Source: Persephonella sp. KM09-Lau-8 (lineage in GTDB: Bacteria; Aquificota; Aquificia; Aquificales; Hydrogenothermaceae). Taken from it: a stretch of DNA of 64,000 nt. A program made the translations under genes and the position numbers. Below the pieces are notes generated by a model, which saw only the letters and a program-made list of their open reading frames with translations, made no database searches and was not told the origin of the DNA. The DNA is taken from positions 1,302,001 to 1,366,000 of the forward strand of contig NZ_JNLL01000001.1 in NCBI RefSeq assembly GCF_000703085.1, given 5' to 3'. The stretch's first letter is position 1, and each line of letters begins with the position of its first letter. Shown piece by piece: positions 52,193 through 63,283 of the stretch.

Positions 52193-53338
52193 TTGAAAAT
52201 AGCGTTAGTCCATGATTGGCTTACTACTATAGCAGGTGCAGAGAAAGTTTTAGAGGCTATTTATGAAATCTATCCTGCTGATATTTATACGTTAGTTAAA
52301 GATGAAAACAATTTAAAAGATACAATTTTTGAAGTTGCAAAAATAGAAACTTCTTTTATTCAAAAACTTCCAAAGGCAAAAATTAAATACAGAAATTATT
52401 TACCTTTGTTTCCCATAGCTATAGAGCAATTTAATTTATCAAACTACGATGTTATTATATCTTCATCTCATGCCGTTGCAAAAGGTGTATTGACTAACCC
52501 AAATCAACTTCATATTAGCTATATTCACACACCTATCAGATATGCTTGGGATTTGTACCATCAATATTTAAAAGAAAGTAATTTAAACAAAGGAATAAAA
52601 GGATGGATTGCAAAATATTTTTTACATAAGATAAGAATTTGGGATTATACTACAGCAAATAGACCTGATTATTATGTAGCAAACTCTAAATATATAGCAA
52701 AAAGAATAAAAAAAATATATGGAAAAGAATCAACAGTAATTTATCCACCTGTTGACGTTGATAAATTCGAACTTTACACGAAAAAAGAAAATTTTTATTT
52801 AACTGCTTCAAGGATGGTTCCTTACAAAAAAATAGATTTAATAGTAGAAGCATTCTCAAAAATGCCAGATAAGAAACTTGTTGTTATAGGAGATGGTCCT
52901 GATTTTGATAAAATAAAGAAAAAAGCAAGTAAAAATGTTGAACTTTTAGGATATCAACCATTTGATATCCTAAAAGATTATATGCGAAGAGCAAAGGCAT
53001 TTATATTTGCTGCTGAGGAAGATTTTGGTATAGCGCCTGTCGAAGCTCAAGCATGTGGAACTCCAGTTATAGCTTTTGGAAAAGGGGGTGTGACAGAGAC
53101 AGTAATAGAAAATGAAACTGGAATATTTTTTTATAAACAAGCGGTAGACAATTTAGTTGATGCTATCAAAAATTTTGAGAAATTAGAAGATAATTTTGAT
53201 TTTAAAGAAATAAGGAGAAATGCAGAAAGATTTAGCAAAAAAAGGTTCAAAGAAGAATTTAAGAGTTTTGTAGAGAAAAAAGCAAAAATTTTCTTTGACG
53301 AGGGAATATATGAAAGCCGTAATCCTTGCCGGAGGTAG
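52193..53338 (+). CDS. Glycosyltransferase family 4 (WbaZ/WcaI-like)
   Basis: A 381-residue GT-B enzyme: [49 protein letters not shown], and [20 protein letters not shown] (EX7E). The HDWL and [10 protein letters not shown] motifs match mannosyltransferases of the WbaZ group. Start is TTG 52193 after AGGGGA. Its 3' end overlaps rmlA by 29 bases. Confidence 0.9.
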   Translation: MKIALVHDWLTTIAGAEKVLEAIYEIYPADIYTLVKDENNLKDTIFEVAKIETSFIQKLPKAKIKYRNYLPLFPIAIEQFNLSNYDVIISSSHAVAKGVLTNPNQLHISYIHTPIRYAWDLYHQYLKESNLNKGIKGWIAKYFLHKIRIWDYTTANRPDYYVANSKYIAKRIKKIYGKESTVIYPPVDVDKFELYTKKENFYLTASRMVPYKKIDLIVEAFSKMPDKKLVVIGDGPDFDKIKKKASKNVELLGYQPFDILKDYMRRAKAFIFAAEEDFGIAPVEAQACGTPVIAFGKGGVTETVIENETGIFFYKQAVDNLVDAIKNFEKLEDNFDFKEIRRNAERFSKKRFKEEFKSFVEKKAKIFFDEGIYESRNPCRR

Positions 53339-54194
53339 TGGAACAAGACTTTATCCAGTTACACAGGCTATAAACAAGCACTTTTTACCTATTTATAATA
53401 AACCAATGATTTATTATCCTTTGTCTTTAGTAATGCTTCTTGGTATAAAAGATATTTTGTTTATAGTAAATCCAGAGGATAAAAAAGATTTTGAAAAATT
53501 ATTCAAAGATGGTTCCCATTTAGGAATGAATATACAATATAAGATACAAAAAAAACCCAATGGTCTTGCAGAAGGGCTCATATTAGCAGAGGACTTCATA
53601 GGAAACGATAATATCTGTTATATGCTTGGAGATAATGTGTTCTTTGGTCACGATTTAGTGAATATTATGGAGTCAGCAAGGAATGATATAGAAAAAAACG
53701 GTGGGGCTTATGTGTTTGGCTATTCTGTAAAAGACCCCGAAAGATTTGGAGTGGTAGAGTTTGACGAAAGCGGTAATGTTCTTTCTCTGGAAGAAAAACC
53801 GGAAAAACCTAAATCAAACTTTGCTGTTGTTGGAATGTATTTTTACGACAGGGAGGCTGTTGAGATAGCCAAAAAAATAAGGCCTTCAGATAGGGGAGAG
53901 CTTGAGATAACATCTGTTAATGAGGAGTATCTAAAAAGGGGAAAACTAAAAGTAAAGCTTCTGGGTAGAGGTTTTGCATGGTTTGATGCAGGAACTCACG
54001 ACAGCTTCCTTGAAGCTGGAGAGTTTGTAGCAACAATTGAGAAAAAAACAGGTTTGATGATAGGTTGTATAGAGGAAATAGCATACAAAAATGGCTGGAT
54101 AACCAGAGAGCAACTTCTTGAACTTGCAAAACCTTTGAGAAAAACAGAGTATGGCAGATATTTAATAGAACTGGCAGAAGGTGAGCAGGTGTAA
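53310..54194 (+). CDS. rmlA: Glucose-1-phosphate thymidylyltransferase
   Basis: A 294-residue nucleotidyltransferase. [31 protein letters not shown] is the RmlA signature (given here as GGSGTRLYP...NKPMIYYPL), with [27 protein letters not shown] and [10 protein letters not shown]. It makes dTDP-glucose, first step to dTDP-rhamnose. ATG 53310 is chosen over 53295: GAGGGA is five bases upstream and the conserved MKAVILAGG starts there. Confidence 0.96.
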   Translation: MKAVILAGGSGTRLYPVTQAINKHFLPIYNKPMIYYPLSLVMLLGIKDILFIVNPEDKKDFEKLFKDGSHLGMNIQYKIQKKPNGLAEGLILAEDFIGNDNICYMLGDNVFFGHDLVNIMESARNDIEKNGGAYVFGYSVKDPERFGVVEFDESGNVLSLEEKPEKPKSNFAVVGMYFYDREAVEIAKKIRPSDRGELEITSVNEEYLKRGKLKVKLLGRGFAWFDAGTHDSFLEAGEFVATIEKKTGLMIGCIEEIAYKNGWITREQLLELAKPLRKTEYGRYLIELAEGEQV

Positions 54195-54232
54195 TAAATT
54201 TAAGTTAAAAATTTCGGTCATAGGAGTTAAAG

Positions 54233-54451
54233 ATGAAAGCCATAAAAGATAAAGAGTTGATAAGCTTAATAGAAAGTTTGCCAGAGGATTTAAAAAAAGA
54301 AGTTAAAGATTTTGCAGAATATTTATTAGCGAAATCAAAAACCAGAAAGAGATTATCATTGAACTGGAAGGGAAGATTAAGCAAATATAGGAAAAAATTT
54401 ACCTCTATGGAACTTCAAAAAAAAGCTTTAGAGTGGAGAACATCTCCTTAA
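54233..54451 (+). CDS. DUF2281-like antitoxin
   Basis: A 72-residue protein: ISLIESLPEDLKKEVKDFAEYLLAK then WKGRLSKYRKKFTSMELQKKALEWR, the arrangement of DUF2281 proteins that pair with PIN toxins. The first part is helical, the second probably wraps the toxin. TAGGAG lies upstream of ATG. It forms a two-gene module with the PIN gene, inserted between rmlA and rmlC. Confidence 0.8.
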   Translation: MKAIKDKELISLIESLPEDLKKEVKDFAEYLLAKSKTRKRLSLNWKGRLSKYRKKFTSMELQKKALEWRTSP

Positions 54452-54855
54452 TGAAATACTTAATAGATACAAACATATGGCTTGAAATTTTACTGGATCA
54501 GGAGAAAAGTAAAGAAGCTTTTGATTTTTTAAGTAAAATTGATAGTAGTTCTTTAGCAATATCAGATTTTTCTTTACATTCCATTGTTTTAATACTTACT
54601 AAATTAAAAGAGCATAAAACAGCTAAAATATTTTTAGAAGATATTAACACTTCAGGAGTAAATATTTTAACTATAGAATCTAACAATTTATACAAAGTTG
54701 TTGATATAATCCAAAATCTTAATATAGATTTTGATGATGCTTACCAATACTATCTTTCTAAAAAATATAATCTTGTATTAGTAAGTTTTGACAAAGACTT
54801 TGATAAAGCAGATATAAAAAGAAAAACACCAAAAGAATTATTTCAAGGGGATTAA
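54451..54855 (+). CDS. PIN-domain toxin
   Basis: A 134-residue PIN ribonuclease: LIDTNIWLEILL with D6, SDFSLHSIVLIL near the second acid site, and the aspartates in NIDFDDAYQYYLS and LVSFDKDFDK. The start is ATG 54451, sharing one base with the antitoxin stop (TAATG); an ATG 18 bases upstream lies inside the antitoxin and would add no conserved sequence. It ends one base before rmlC. Confidence 0.85.
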   Translation: MKYLIDTNIWLEILLDQEKSKEAFDFLSKIDSSSLAISDFSLHSIVLILTKLKEHKTAKIFLEDINTSGVNILTIESNNLYKVVDIIQNLNIDFDDAYQYYLSKKYNLVLVSFDKDFDKADIKRKTPKELFQGD

Positions 54856-54856
54856 A

Positions 54857-55429
54857 ATGCCATTTGAGTTTATAAAAACAGATATCCCTGATGTTATTTT
54901 GGTAAAACCCAAGGTTTTTGGCGACGACAGGGGCTTTTTTATGGAATTTTATAAAAAGTCTGATTTTGAGAAAGCCGGTATAGACACAGATTTTGTTCAG
55001 GATAACCATTCAAGATCTGTTAAAGGTGTTTTAAGGGGTCTTCATTACCAGAAAGAGCCTTTTTCTCAGGGTAAGCTTGTCAGATGCATAAAAGGATCAA
55101 TATTTGATGTTGCTGTTGATATAAGAAAAGGAAGTCCAACATTTGGTAGATGGATAGGATATGAGCTATCAGAAAAAAATAAATTAATGCTTTGGATACC
55201 AAAAGGATTTGCTCATGGATTTTTAACTTTATCAGAAGAAGCAGAAGTTATATATAAAGTTAGTGGTGGAGAATATTCTCCCGAACATGATACTGGAATA
55301 AGATGGGATGACCCAGAAATAAATATACAATGGCCTTTAAATGAAGTAGATAATATTTTATTATCAGAAAAAGATAAAAAACTACCATTTTTAAGAGATG
55401 CAGATATAAATTTTGTTTATGGAGGATGA
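54857..55429 (+). CDS. rmlC: dTDP-4-dehydrorhamnose 3,5-epimerase
   Basis: A 190-residue cupin. FGDDRGFFMEFYKK, catalytic H63 in LRGLHYQKEP, GSIFDVAVDIRKGSPTFG with the partner aspartate, and IPKGFAHGFLTLSE are all standard. It epimerises C3 and C5 of dTDP-4-keto-6-deoxyglucose. Order here is rmlA-(TA pair)-rmlC-rmlB-rmlD. Confidence 0.97.
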   Translation: MPFEFIKTDIPDVILVKPKVFGDDRGFFMEFYKKSDFEKAGIDTDFVQDNHSRSVKGVLRGLHYQKEPFSQGKLVRCIKGSIFDVAVDIRKGSPTFGRWIGYELSEKNKLMLWIPKGFAHGFLTLSEEAEVIYKVSGGEYSPEHDTGIRWDDPEINIQWPLNEVDNILLSEKDKKLPFLRDADINFVYGG

Positions 55430-55432
55430 GAT

Positions 55433-56422
55433 TTGAAATTTTTAGTAACAGGTGGAGCAGGATTTATAGGAAGTGAGTTTGTTAGACAGGCTGTTAAACA
55501 GGGAATAAAAACAATTGTTATAGATAAACTTACATATGCAGGTGATTTAGAAAGATTAAAAGAAGTTGAGGATAAAATAAATTTTTATAAAGCTGATATA
55601 ACAAATATAGAATTTATGGAGTATATTTTTAAAAAAGAAAAACCAAATGTAATAGTTCACTGGGCAGCAGAAAGTCATGTTGATAGAAGTATATTGGACG
55701 CTTCTCCTTTTATTGAAACAAATGTAAAAGGGACTCAGTTTTTATTAGATATAGCTAAAGAGAGTAACATAGACTTATTTATAAACATTGCAACAGACGA
55801 AGTTTATGGTGAGCTTGGAGAAGAAGGACAATTTTATGAAGATACGCCTCTAAGTCCTAACTCTCCATATTCCGTAAGCAAAGCTTCAGCAGATATGCTT
55901 GGAAGAGCATATTATAGAACTTATGGACTTCCTGTTATTACAGTTAGACCTTCAAATAATTATGGATACTGGCAATATCCTGAGAAATTAATACCTGTTG
56001 TAATTTTAAAGGCTTTAAACGAAGAGCCAATTCCAATTTATGGAACAGGAGAGAATGTTAGAGAATGGCTATTTGTTTCAGATTGTGCAGAAGCAGTTTT
56101 TGAGATAATAGATAAAGGAGAAGTTGGAGAGGTTTATAACGTTGGAAGTGGTGAGGAAAGAAAAAATATAGATGTTGTAAAATCTATTTTAAATATACTT
56201 GGGAAATCAGAAGATTTAATAGAATTTGTAAAAGATAGACCTGGCCATGATTTTAGATATTCTTTAAATACTGAAAAAATTGAAAAAGAAATTGGATGGA
56301 AGGCTAAAGTTAAATTTGAAGAAGGTATTGAAAAAACAGTAAAATGGTATCTTGATAATATGGACTGGGTAGAGAGAAAATTAAAGTATTTGAAAGACTA
56401 CTGGGATAAAGTTTACACATGA
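55433..56422 (+). CDS. rmlB: dTDP-glucose 4,6-dehydratase
   Basis: A 329-residue extended SDR enzyme: GGAGFIGSEFVRQ (NAD), AAESHVDRSI, ATDEVYGELG with the DE pair, SPYSVSKASADM (YxxxK), and RPSNNYGYWQYPEKLIP. It dehydrates dTDP-glucose for rhamnose synthesis. Start is TTG 55433 after GGAGG/GAGG in the rmlC end. RPGHDFRYSLN near the C-terminus is diagnostic. It overlaps rmlD by four bases. Confidence 0.96.
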   Translation: MKFLVTGGAGFIGSEFVRQAVKQGIKTIVIDKLTYAGDLERLKEVEDKINFYKADITNIEFMEYIFKKEKPNVIVHWAAESHVDRSILDASPFIETNVKGTQFLLDIAKESNIDLFINIATDEVYGELGEEGQFYEDTPLSPNSPYSVSKASADMLGRAYYRTYGLPVITVRPSNNYGYWQYPEKLIPVVILKALNEEPIPIYGTGENVREWLFVSDCAEAVFEIIDKGEVGEVYNVGSGEERKNIDVVKSILNILGKSEDLIEFVKDRPGHDFRYSLNTEKIEKEIGWKAKVKFEEGIEKTVKWYLDNMDWVERKLKYLKDYWDKVYT

Positions 56423-57270
56423 AATATTTAATTCTTGGGAAAAACGGGCAACTTGGAAACGCTTTTGTAAAATATTTAGCAAACCAAAAAAAGAACTTTT
56501 CAGCCTTATCTCATGAAGAGTGTGATATATCAGATTTAAACATTGTTTTAAAAGTTCTTGAAGATTATAAACCTGATATAGTTATAAACTGTGCTGCTTA
56601 TAACCTTGTTGACAAAGCTGAAAGTGAGTATTGGAATGCATACAAAACTAATGCTTTAGGTGTTAAGAACTTAGCTTATGCCTGCAAAGAGTATAATAGC
56701 TATCTAATTACTTATTCAACAGACTATGTCTTTGATGGGACAAAAGAAAACGGTCTTTATACAGAAGAAGACATTCCAAACCCACTTAATGAATATGGAA
56801 AAAGCAAGCTGACAGGTGAAAATTGGCTGATGGAAGAAAATCCGGAAAAATATCTGATCTTCAGAACAAGCTGGGTATACGGGGAAGGAAAACAAAATTT
56901 TATATATAAACTAATGCAATGGACGAAAAATAATGATTATCTAAAAATAGCTTACGATGAAATATCAGTTCCAACTTCAACAAGAACAATAGTAAATGTT
57001 AGTTTAAAGGCTATAGATAAAGGCCTAACTGGTCTATTTCATCTTACTAATACAGAGTATGCTTCAAGATATGAATGGGCCAAAAAAATATTTGAGATAA
57101 AAAGAATAAAAAAATTTATCTATCCTGTTTCCAAGGATATATTTAATCTTCCAGCAAAAAGACCTAAATTTTCAGCCATGGATAACCAAAAGATTTCCTC
57201 TATGTTAGATACTAATATTCCCACCTGGTATGAAGAATTAGGCTATATAATAAAAAACATAGTTATTTAG
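56419..57270 (+). CDS. rmlD: dTDP-4-dehydrorhamnose reductase
   Basis: A 283-residue SDR enzyme: LGKNGQLGNAFVKYL (NADPH), INCAAYNLVDKAE, TYSTDYVFDG, NEYGKSKLTGE (YxxxK), and FRTSWVYG. It reduces the ketone to give dTDP-L-rhamnose, completing the pathway in this locus. ATGA overlap with rmlB. Confidence 0.96.
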   Translation: MKYLILGKNGQLGNAFVKYLANQKKNFSALSHEECDISDLNIVLKVLEDYKPDIVINCAAYNLVDKAESEYWNAYKTNALGVKNLAYACKEYNSYLITYSTDYVFDGTKENGLYTEEDIPNPLNEYGKSKLTGENWLMEENPEKYLIFRTSWVYGEGKQNFIYKLMQWTKNNDYLKIAYDEISVPTSTRTIVNVSLKAIDKGLTGLFHLTNTEYASRYEWAKKIFEIKRIKKFIYPVSKDIFNLPAKRPKFSAMDNQKISSMLDTNIPTWYEELGYIIKNIVI

Positions 57271-58257
<987 letters not shown>

Positions 58258-58314
58258 GTTTATAAATGATTATCTACATGTGATAAAATTTTCTTCAAAA
58301 AAACTTAGGTAGAA

Positions 58315-59739
58315 GTGAAGAAAAATAAGCTTAATATTTTATTCCTAATCTTAATAGATGTTTTAGCCTACTATACAACTTTAACTTTTGCTTTTTTAAC
58401 GAGAAAAGCTTTAAGTTTTTTACCGATAGATATTTTAAAATTTTCCTTTGATTATACCCATTTTCTTAAACTCTGGTGGATTCCATTAATATTTTTACTT
58501 TTTATGGGATATGAGAAATTATATACAAGAAGATTTCCTTTTTGGGATGAGGTTAAACAAATTTTGAAGGCTGTAACTCTTGCTACACTGGTTATATTTG
58601 CCATTGTATCACTTGGGAAAATTACAAATCAGATTTCCAGATTGACAATAATTTTTATATGGCTTTACGGGATATTCATTTTCCCTATATTCAGGTTATA
58701 TGGTAAAAAACTTCTTTTTAAGGCAGGTTTATGGCAAAAACCTCTTATTATCATAGGTGCAGGGGAGACAGGTATAAAAACTGCTGAAGGATTACTTCAG
58801 GATACACATACCGGTTATGAGATAATCGGGTTTTTAGATGATTTTAAAAACCAAAATGTCGAGGTAAAAGATAAAACTTTTCCTATTTTAGGAAAAATAA
58901 ATGATTTTGATAAATTAAATCTTGAGATAGATACTGTTGTTGTTGCTATTCCTTCTATGGAAAAAGATAAACTGACACATTTGATAAACCATTTTCATAC
59001 AAAGGTAAGTAGAGTTTTTATAATACCTGATTTACAGGGGGTATCTCTTTTAAATAGTGAGCTATACCATCTTTTTATGCAACAGCTTTTTATGATACGT
59101 ATCAATAACAATTTAAAATCACAATTAAATCAAGGATTAAAAAGAGCTTTTGACCTCGTTGTTTCAATAGCTCTGCTTCCGGTTTTACTACCTTTAATAG
59201 GGATAATTGGGTTATTAATAAAAATAGATTCTCCGGGACCTATTTTCTTTGCTCATACAAGAATAGGGAAAAATGGAAAGCCTATAAAAGTTTATAAATT
59301 TAGAAGTATGTATATCGATTCTCAAGAGAGGCTAAAAGAAATCTTAGAAAAAGATCCTAAAGCACGAAAAGAATGGGAAACATATTTTAAACTTAAGAAC
59401 GATCCGAGGGTAACCAAGATAGGAAAATTTTTACGGAAAACTTCTTTGGACGAACTTCCGCAAATATTTAATGTCTTAAAAGGAGAGATGAGTCTTGTTG
59501 GACCTCGTCCTGTAATTAAGGATGAAATAGAAAAATATTATAAAGACTATGCTGATTACTACTATATGGTAAGACCCGGAATAACAGGATTATGGCAAGT
59601 TAGTGGTAGAAGTGACACTGATTATGATTATAGAGTAAAATTAGACACCTGGTATGTGCTTAACTGGTCTTTGTGGCTGGACATTGTAATTCTGTTCAAG
59701 ACTATAAAGGTGGTATTAAAAAGGGAAGGTGCATATTAA
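58315..59739 (+). CDS. wbaP: Undecaprenyl-phosphate sugar phosphotransferase (WbaP/WcaJ type)
   Basis: A 474-residue polyprenyl glycosylphosphotransferase. Four N-terminal membrane helices and a CoA-binding-like cytoplasmic domain (IIGAGETGIKTAEGLL) precede a fifth helix (AFDLVVSIALLPVLLPL) and the catalytic domain: DSPGPIFFAHTRIGKNGKP, YKFRSMYIDSQ, LRKTSLDELPQIFNVLKGEMSLVGPRPV, RPGITGLWQVSGRS. It places the first hexose 1-phosphate (glucose or galactose) on undecaprenyl phosphate. Start GTG 58315. Confidence 0.95.
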   Translation: MKKNKLNILFLILIDVLAYYTTLTFAFLTRKALSFLPIDILKFSFDYTHFLKLWWIPLIFLLFMGYEKLYTRRFPFWDEVKQILKAVTLATLVIFAIVSLGKITNQISRLTIIFIWLYGIFIFPIFRLYGKKLLFKAGLWQKPLIIIGAGETGIKTAEGLLQDTHTGYEIIGFLDDFKNQNVEVKDKTFPILGKINDFDKLNLEIDTVVVAIPSMEKDKLTHLINHFHTKVSRVFIIPDLQGVSLLNSELYHLFMQQLFMIRINNNLKSQLNQGLKRAFDLVVSIALLPVLLPLIGIIGLLIKIDSPGPIFFAHTRIGKNGKPIKVYKFRSMYIDSQERLKEILEKDPKARKEWETYFKLKNDPRVTKIGKFLRKTSLDELPQIFNVLKGEMSLVGPRPVIKDEIEKYYKDYADYYYMVRPGITGLWQVSGRSDTDYDYRVKLDTWYVLNWSLWLDIVILFKTIKVVLKREGAY

Positions 59740-59740
59740 A

Positions 59741-60928
59741 TTGAAGAATATAAACTGGAAAGAAATATATATATATTTACTTATCATATCTGCATTTATT
59801 TCTATATCTATTTTTGAAGTCTTTGTGGTTATTGGTTTATTATGGGTTATATTTGAAATTTTTAAGAAAAGAAAGGAACTATTCAAGGGAAGTTTTAGAT
59901 ATCCTCTTGTTATATATTCAGGAGTTACGGTTGCTTCTACAGCTTTATATGCTCCTAAGATGTTTACTAAGTCTATAGAAGAGGGAATTTTCCAGCTTTT
60001 GTATTTTCTTGATATCAAAAGTAATAAAGAGCAAATAAAAAAAATTATTTATTTATTTTTAGCTATTGGGATAATTCTGTCTTTTGTTGTTTTTTATTTT
60101 TATTTTACAAAACATGATATTAAACTAATATGGGGTGGAGCTTTTGAAGTAGGCCAGTTTTTTGGGATGTTTTCTTTGATGGCATTTTTTGTATTTGTTT
60201 ACTATTATAAATTAAAAAGCAAAAAGTTTTTTTTATTCTTTACCCTGTTCTTATTCTTCTTCGCTATTTTAATTTTCGCACATAAAAGGTCGCCATTGCT
60301 TGGTTATTTAGTAGTGGCTTATTTGTCTATAATTGTTCTTTATAAAAACAAAATGTTTCCTAAAATTTGGTTTTGGGGATTAAATGTTTTGCTTACAGCT
60401 TCACTTATAGGAGGATATATTTATCTATCAAAAACAGATTATAGATTTAAAACATTTAATGAAATGATAATTGGAAAAAAACCATTTAGTTCAAAAACAC
60501 TGGATATAGCTGCAAGTGGACGGGTTAGGATTGCAAAAGATGCCATTTTAATAATAAAGGATGATATTAAAAACCACAGATGGACAAATATCCTTGTAGG
60601 ACATGGAATAAGATCAGGATATTACCTACCCCATAAATATAGCTGGAAATCACTAACAAAATATGAATCTATATTTATATTGTCTGAGTTTATAGAAAAA
60701 GGGTTGATAGGATTAATAGCAATATTAACCATATTCTTTCTGGCTTTTAAGAGATTTTTAAGTGTTAAAATTCATAATGTAGAAGATGTATTTGTCCTTG
60801 GTATGTTTGTGCCATTACTTATTCATTTAGTGGGAGTAATATTTACATTCTTCTGGGATGCTTTACTTCCGATGTATTTGCTTTTATTCAAGATAGGAGA
60901 AATGTATTTTTACAGGGAGGAGAAGTAA
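59741..60928 (+). CDS. O-antigen ligase-like membrane protein (WaaL/Wzy superfamily)
   Basis: A 395-residue protein with about ten membrane helices and a large periplasmic loop (about 240-320) holding KRSPLLGYLVVAYLS, IAASGRVRIAKDA and VGHGIRSGYYLPH. The pattern GRxxxW/G-hG near a late loop fits Wzy_C O-antigen ligases. It would attach finished polysaccharide to lipid A-core, or act as polymerase while the protein at 49929 is ligase. TTG 59741 is preferred over GTG 59729, which would have no room for a ribosome-binding site. Confidence 0.72.
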   Translation: MKNINWKEIYIYLLIISAFISISIFEVFVVIGLLWVIFEIFKKRKELFKGSFRYPLVIYSGVTVASTALYAPKMFTKSIEEGIFQLLYFLDIKSNKEQIKKIIYLFLAIGIILSFVVFYFYFTKHDIKLIWGGAFEVGQFFGMFSLMAFFVFVYYYKLKSKKFFLFFTLFLFFFAILIFAHKRSPLLGYLVVAYLSIIVLYKNKMFPKIWFWGLNVLLTASLIGGYIYLSKTDYRFKTFNEMIIGKKPFSSKTLDIAASGRVRIAKDAILIIKDDIKNHRWTNILVGHGIRSGYYLPHKYSWKSLTKYESIFILSEFIEKGLIGLIAILTIFFLAFKRFLSVKIHNVEDVFVLGMFVPLLIHLVGVIFTFFWDALLPMYLLLFKIGEMYFYREEK

Positions 60929-62346
60929 TGAAAACAGTTATACTTGCAGGTGGGAGTGGAACAAGATTATTCCCTTTATCCCGTAAATATTTTCCCAAGC
61001 AATTTTTAAATATATCTGATAATAAAAGCCTTTTTCAGAAAACAATAGAAAGAAATCTGGAAGTTACTGGAGATATTCAAGATATTCTGATTATAACCAA
61101 CAAGGATTATAAATTTCATGTGATAAATCAAATCAAGGATATTTTAGGAAAAGATATTGATACAAATATTTTGCTTGAACCTATAGGAAGAAACACTGCA
61201 CCTGCAATTGCTTTAGCAGTTAGATATTTACAAGATAAACTTGGAGTTGATGAAAATGAGGTTGTTTTTGTATCCCCTTCTGACCATATAGTATCTCCGA
61301 CTGAAAAATTCGTAAATTATGTTAAAAAAGCAGAAGATTTAGCAAAAAATGGTTTTATAGTAACATTCGGTATAAATCCTACAAAGCCGGAAACTGGTTA
61401 TGGATATATAGAAGCAGACTTATCCGCTCAAATTAACGATGCTTATAAAGTAAAACAATTCCATGAGAAACCAGATTTAGAAACTGCCCAGAAATATATA
61501 TTGTCAGGTAATTATTACTGGAACAGTGGTATGTTTGCTTTTAGTATAAGAACTATTTTAGATGAGCTAAAAAGATTTTCTCCAGAAATTTATGAACTGA
61601 TAGATGAAAAAACTTATGAAGAAGTTTTAGACAATTTTGAAAATATGCCTGATATCTCAATAGATTATGCAATTATGGAAAAGACAGATAAAGCTGTTGT
61701 TCTCCCTCTGGAACTTTTATGGTCAGATGTTGGTTCGTGGGATAGTATATACGATGTTATGAACAAAGATGAAAATAAAAATGTCAAAACAGGAAAAGTG
61801 ATAGATATAGATACAAAAAATTCTCTGATTATAGGAGATGAAAGATTAATTGCTACTATAGGAGTTAATGACCTGATAATAGTTGAAACTCCCGATGTGG
61901 TTATGATTGCAAAGAAAGGAGAAGGCCAGAAAGTAAAAGAGTTAGTAAATAAGCTGAAGGATGATGAAGAACTAAAGCATCTTACCGAATTTCATACAAC
62001 AGTTTATAGACCCTGGGGAAGTTATACAGAATTAGAAAAAGGAGAAAGATACAGGATAAAAAGGATAACTGTTCAGCCAGGACAGGCTTTAAGTTTACAG
62101 ATGCATTATCATAGAAGTGAACACTGGGTTGTTATTAAAGGAACTGCAAAAGTTATATTGGAAAATGAAAATGGAGAACTGAAAGAATATTTTGTCCATG
62201 AAAACGAAAGTATATATGTTCCTAAAACTACCAAGCACAGATTGATTAACCCTGGTAAAGTTCCCCTTGAGATAATAGAAGTTCAGGTAGGAGAATATGT
62301 GGAAGAGGATGATATAGTTAGATTTGACGATGTTTATGATAGATAA
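60928..62346 (+). CDS. manC: Mannose-1-phosphate guanylyltransferase / mannose-6-phosphate isomerase
   Basis: A 472-residue bifunctional enzyme. The N-terminal GDP-mannose pyrophosphorylase has GGSGTRLFPLSRKYFPKQF and EPIGRNTAPAIALA; FVSPSDHIV and EKPDLETAQKYI follow. The C-terminal type II PMI cupin has RPWGSYTELEKGERYRIKRI and QMHYHRSEHWVVIKGTAKV with metal-binding histidines. It provides GDP-mannose for the GT4 enzymes of the locus. It shares one base with the preceding gene and abuts the convergent wzz. Confidence 0.96.
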   Translation: MKTVILAGGSGTRLFPLSRKYFPKQFLNISDNKSLFQKTIERNLEVTGDIQDILIITNKDYKFHVINQIKDILGKDIDTNILLEPIGRNTAPAIALAVRYLQDKLGVDENEVVFVSPSDHIVSPTEKFVNYVKKAEDLAKNGFIVTFGINPTKPETGYGYIEADLSAQINDAYKVKQFHEKPDLETAQKYILSGNYYWNSGMFAFSIRTILDELKRFSPEIYELIDEKTYEEVLDNFENMPDISIDYAIMEKTDKAVVLPLELLWSDVGSWDSIYDVMNKDENKNVKTGKVIDIDTKNSLIIGDERLIATIGVNDLIIVETPDVVMIAKKGEGQKVKELVNKLKDDEELKHLTEFHTTVYRPWGSYTELEKGERYRIKRITVQPGQALSLQMHYHRSEHWVVIKGTAKVILENENGELKEYFVHENESIYVPKTTKHRLINPGKVPLEIIEVQVGEYVEEDDIVRFDDVYDR

Positions 62347-63237
62347 TTAACCAATATTTTCCTCATGTCTTTTGCGGGCGTTTTCTATCCATTCTTTGAA
62401 GAAGGCAAAGAATATACCTAAAAATAGACCTGATACCGAAGCAACAGCAATTATTAAAGCTTTTTTAGGTTTTGATGGTTTTTTGGGAATTGTCGGGGAC
62501 ACGGATAATTCAAAGCCTTTAAGCTCCTGTAGTTTTAACTGGAGTTGTGTTATCCGCTGGGAAATCTCCAGAATTTTCGCATCAATATCAGCAGGATTAA
62601 AGCTGAAATTTCGAATTTTGCCTTCCTGAATATTTTTTAATATCAAATCTTTTGTCTTTTTCATGTTTTCAAGTTCAGACTGGCTAATGTTAATTAGTTG
62701 TGCAAGTTTTTCTTTTTCTAATTTTAATTTTTCTTTTATGTATGGGTAGTTATTTAAATAATCTAATATCTTAGATGATATGACAGGAATAAGATTTGAT
62801 TGGTTTGTTTCAATACGAATTTTTATTATTTCTTTGTTATTTCTTAGCTTTTCTGGATTTATATCTTTAATTTTTTTTATTTTACTTTCAGATAAATTTA
62901 ATGCTTTAGATAAGTCTGAATAGTTTTCCTCTTTCAATTTATCCTGTAGTTTCTTGATTAAGCTTGACGTTTCTTCTACTGTTAAAATATTTTCTTTTTT
63001 CAGAGAATTTCCTTCTTTTACATAAACCGATGGAATTTTTATATAAAACTCTGTTGAATAAACAGGTTTTGCTGTCAGAATATATCCTATTGCTATGAGT
63101 AAAAATAATAAAAATGTTAGGAAAACGGATTTCCATCTTTTTTTGAGAATCAGATATAATTCGTAAAGGTCAATTTCGTCTTCCTGATAGTAAACTATGT
63201 TTTGATTTTCTACAGGAACAGGTTTATTTTTTTCCAT
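62347..63237 (-). CDS. wzz: Polysaccharide chain-length regulator (Wzz family)
   Basis: A 296-residue protein with two membrane helices (about 36-54 and 265-285) around a long coiled-coil periplasmic region. The start EIDLYELYLILKKRWKSVFLTFLLFLLI and the proline-rich KKPSKPKKALIIA before the last helix are Wzz hallmarks. No kinase domain. It sets the modal length of the polymer made by Wzy. It is convergent with manC without intervening bases, so it has its own promoter. Confidence 0.93.
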   Translation of the reverse strand: MEKNKPVPVENQNIVYYQEDEIDLYELYLILKKRWKSVFLTFLLFLLIAIGYILTAKPVYSTEFYIKIPSVYVKEGNSLKKENILTVEETSSLIKKLQDKLKEENYSDLSKALNLSESKIKKIKDINPEKLRNNKEIIKIRIETNQSNLIPVISSKILDYLNNYPYIKEKLKLEKEKLAQLINISQSELENMKKTKDLILKNIQEGKIRNFSFNPADIDAKILEISQRITQLQLKLQELKGFELSVSPTIPKKPSKPKKALIIAVASVSGLFLGIFFAFFKEWIENARKRHEENIG

Positions 63238-63283
63238 TAGACTCCATATATTAATATTTTCCGATTGGTATTATTATACCACT

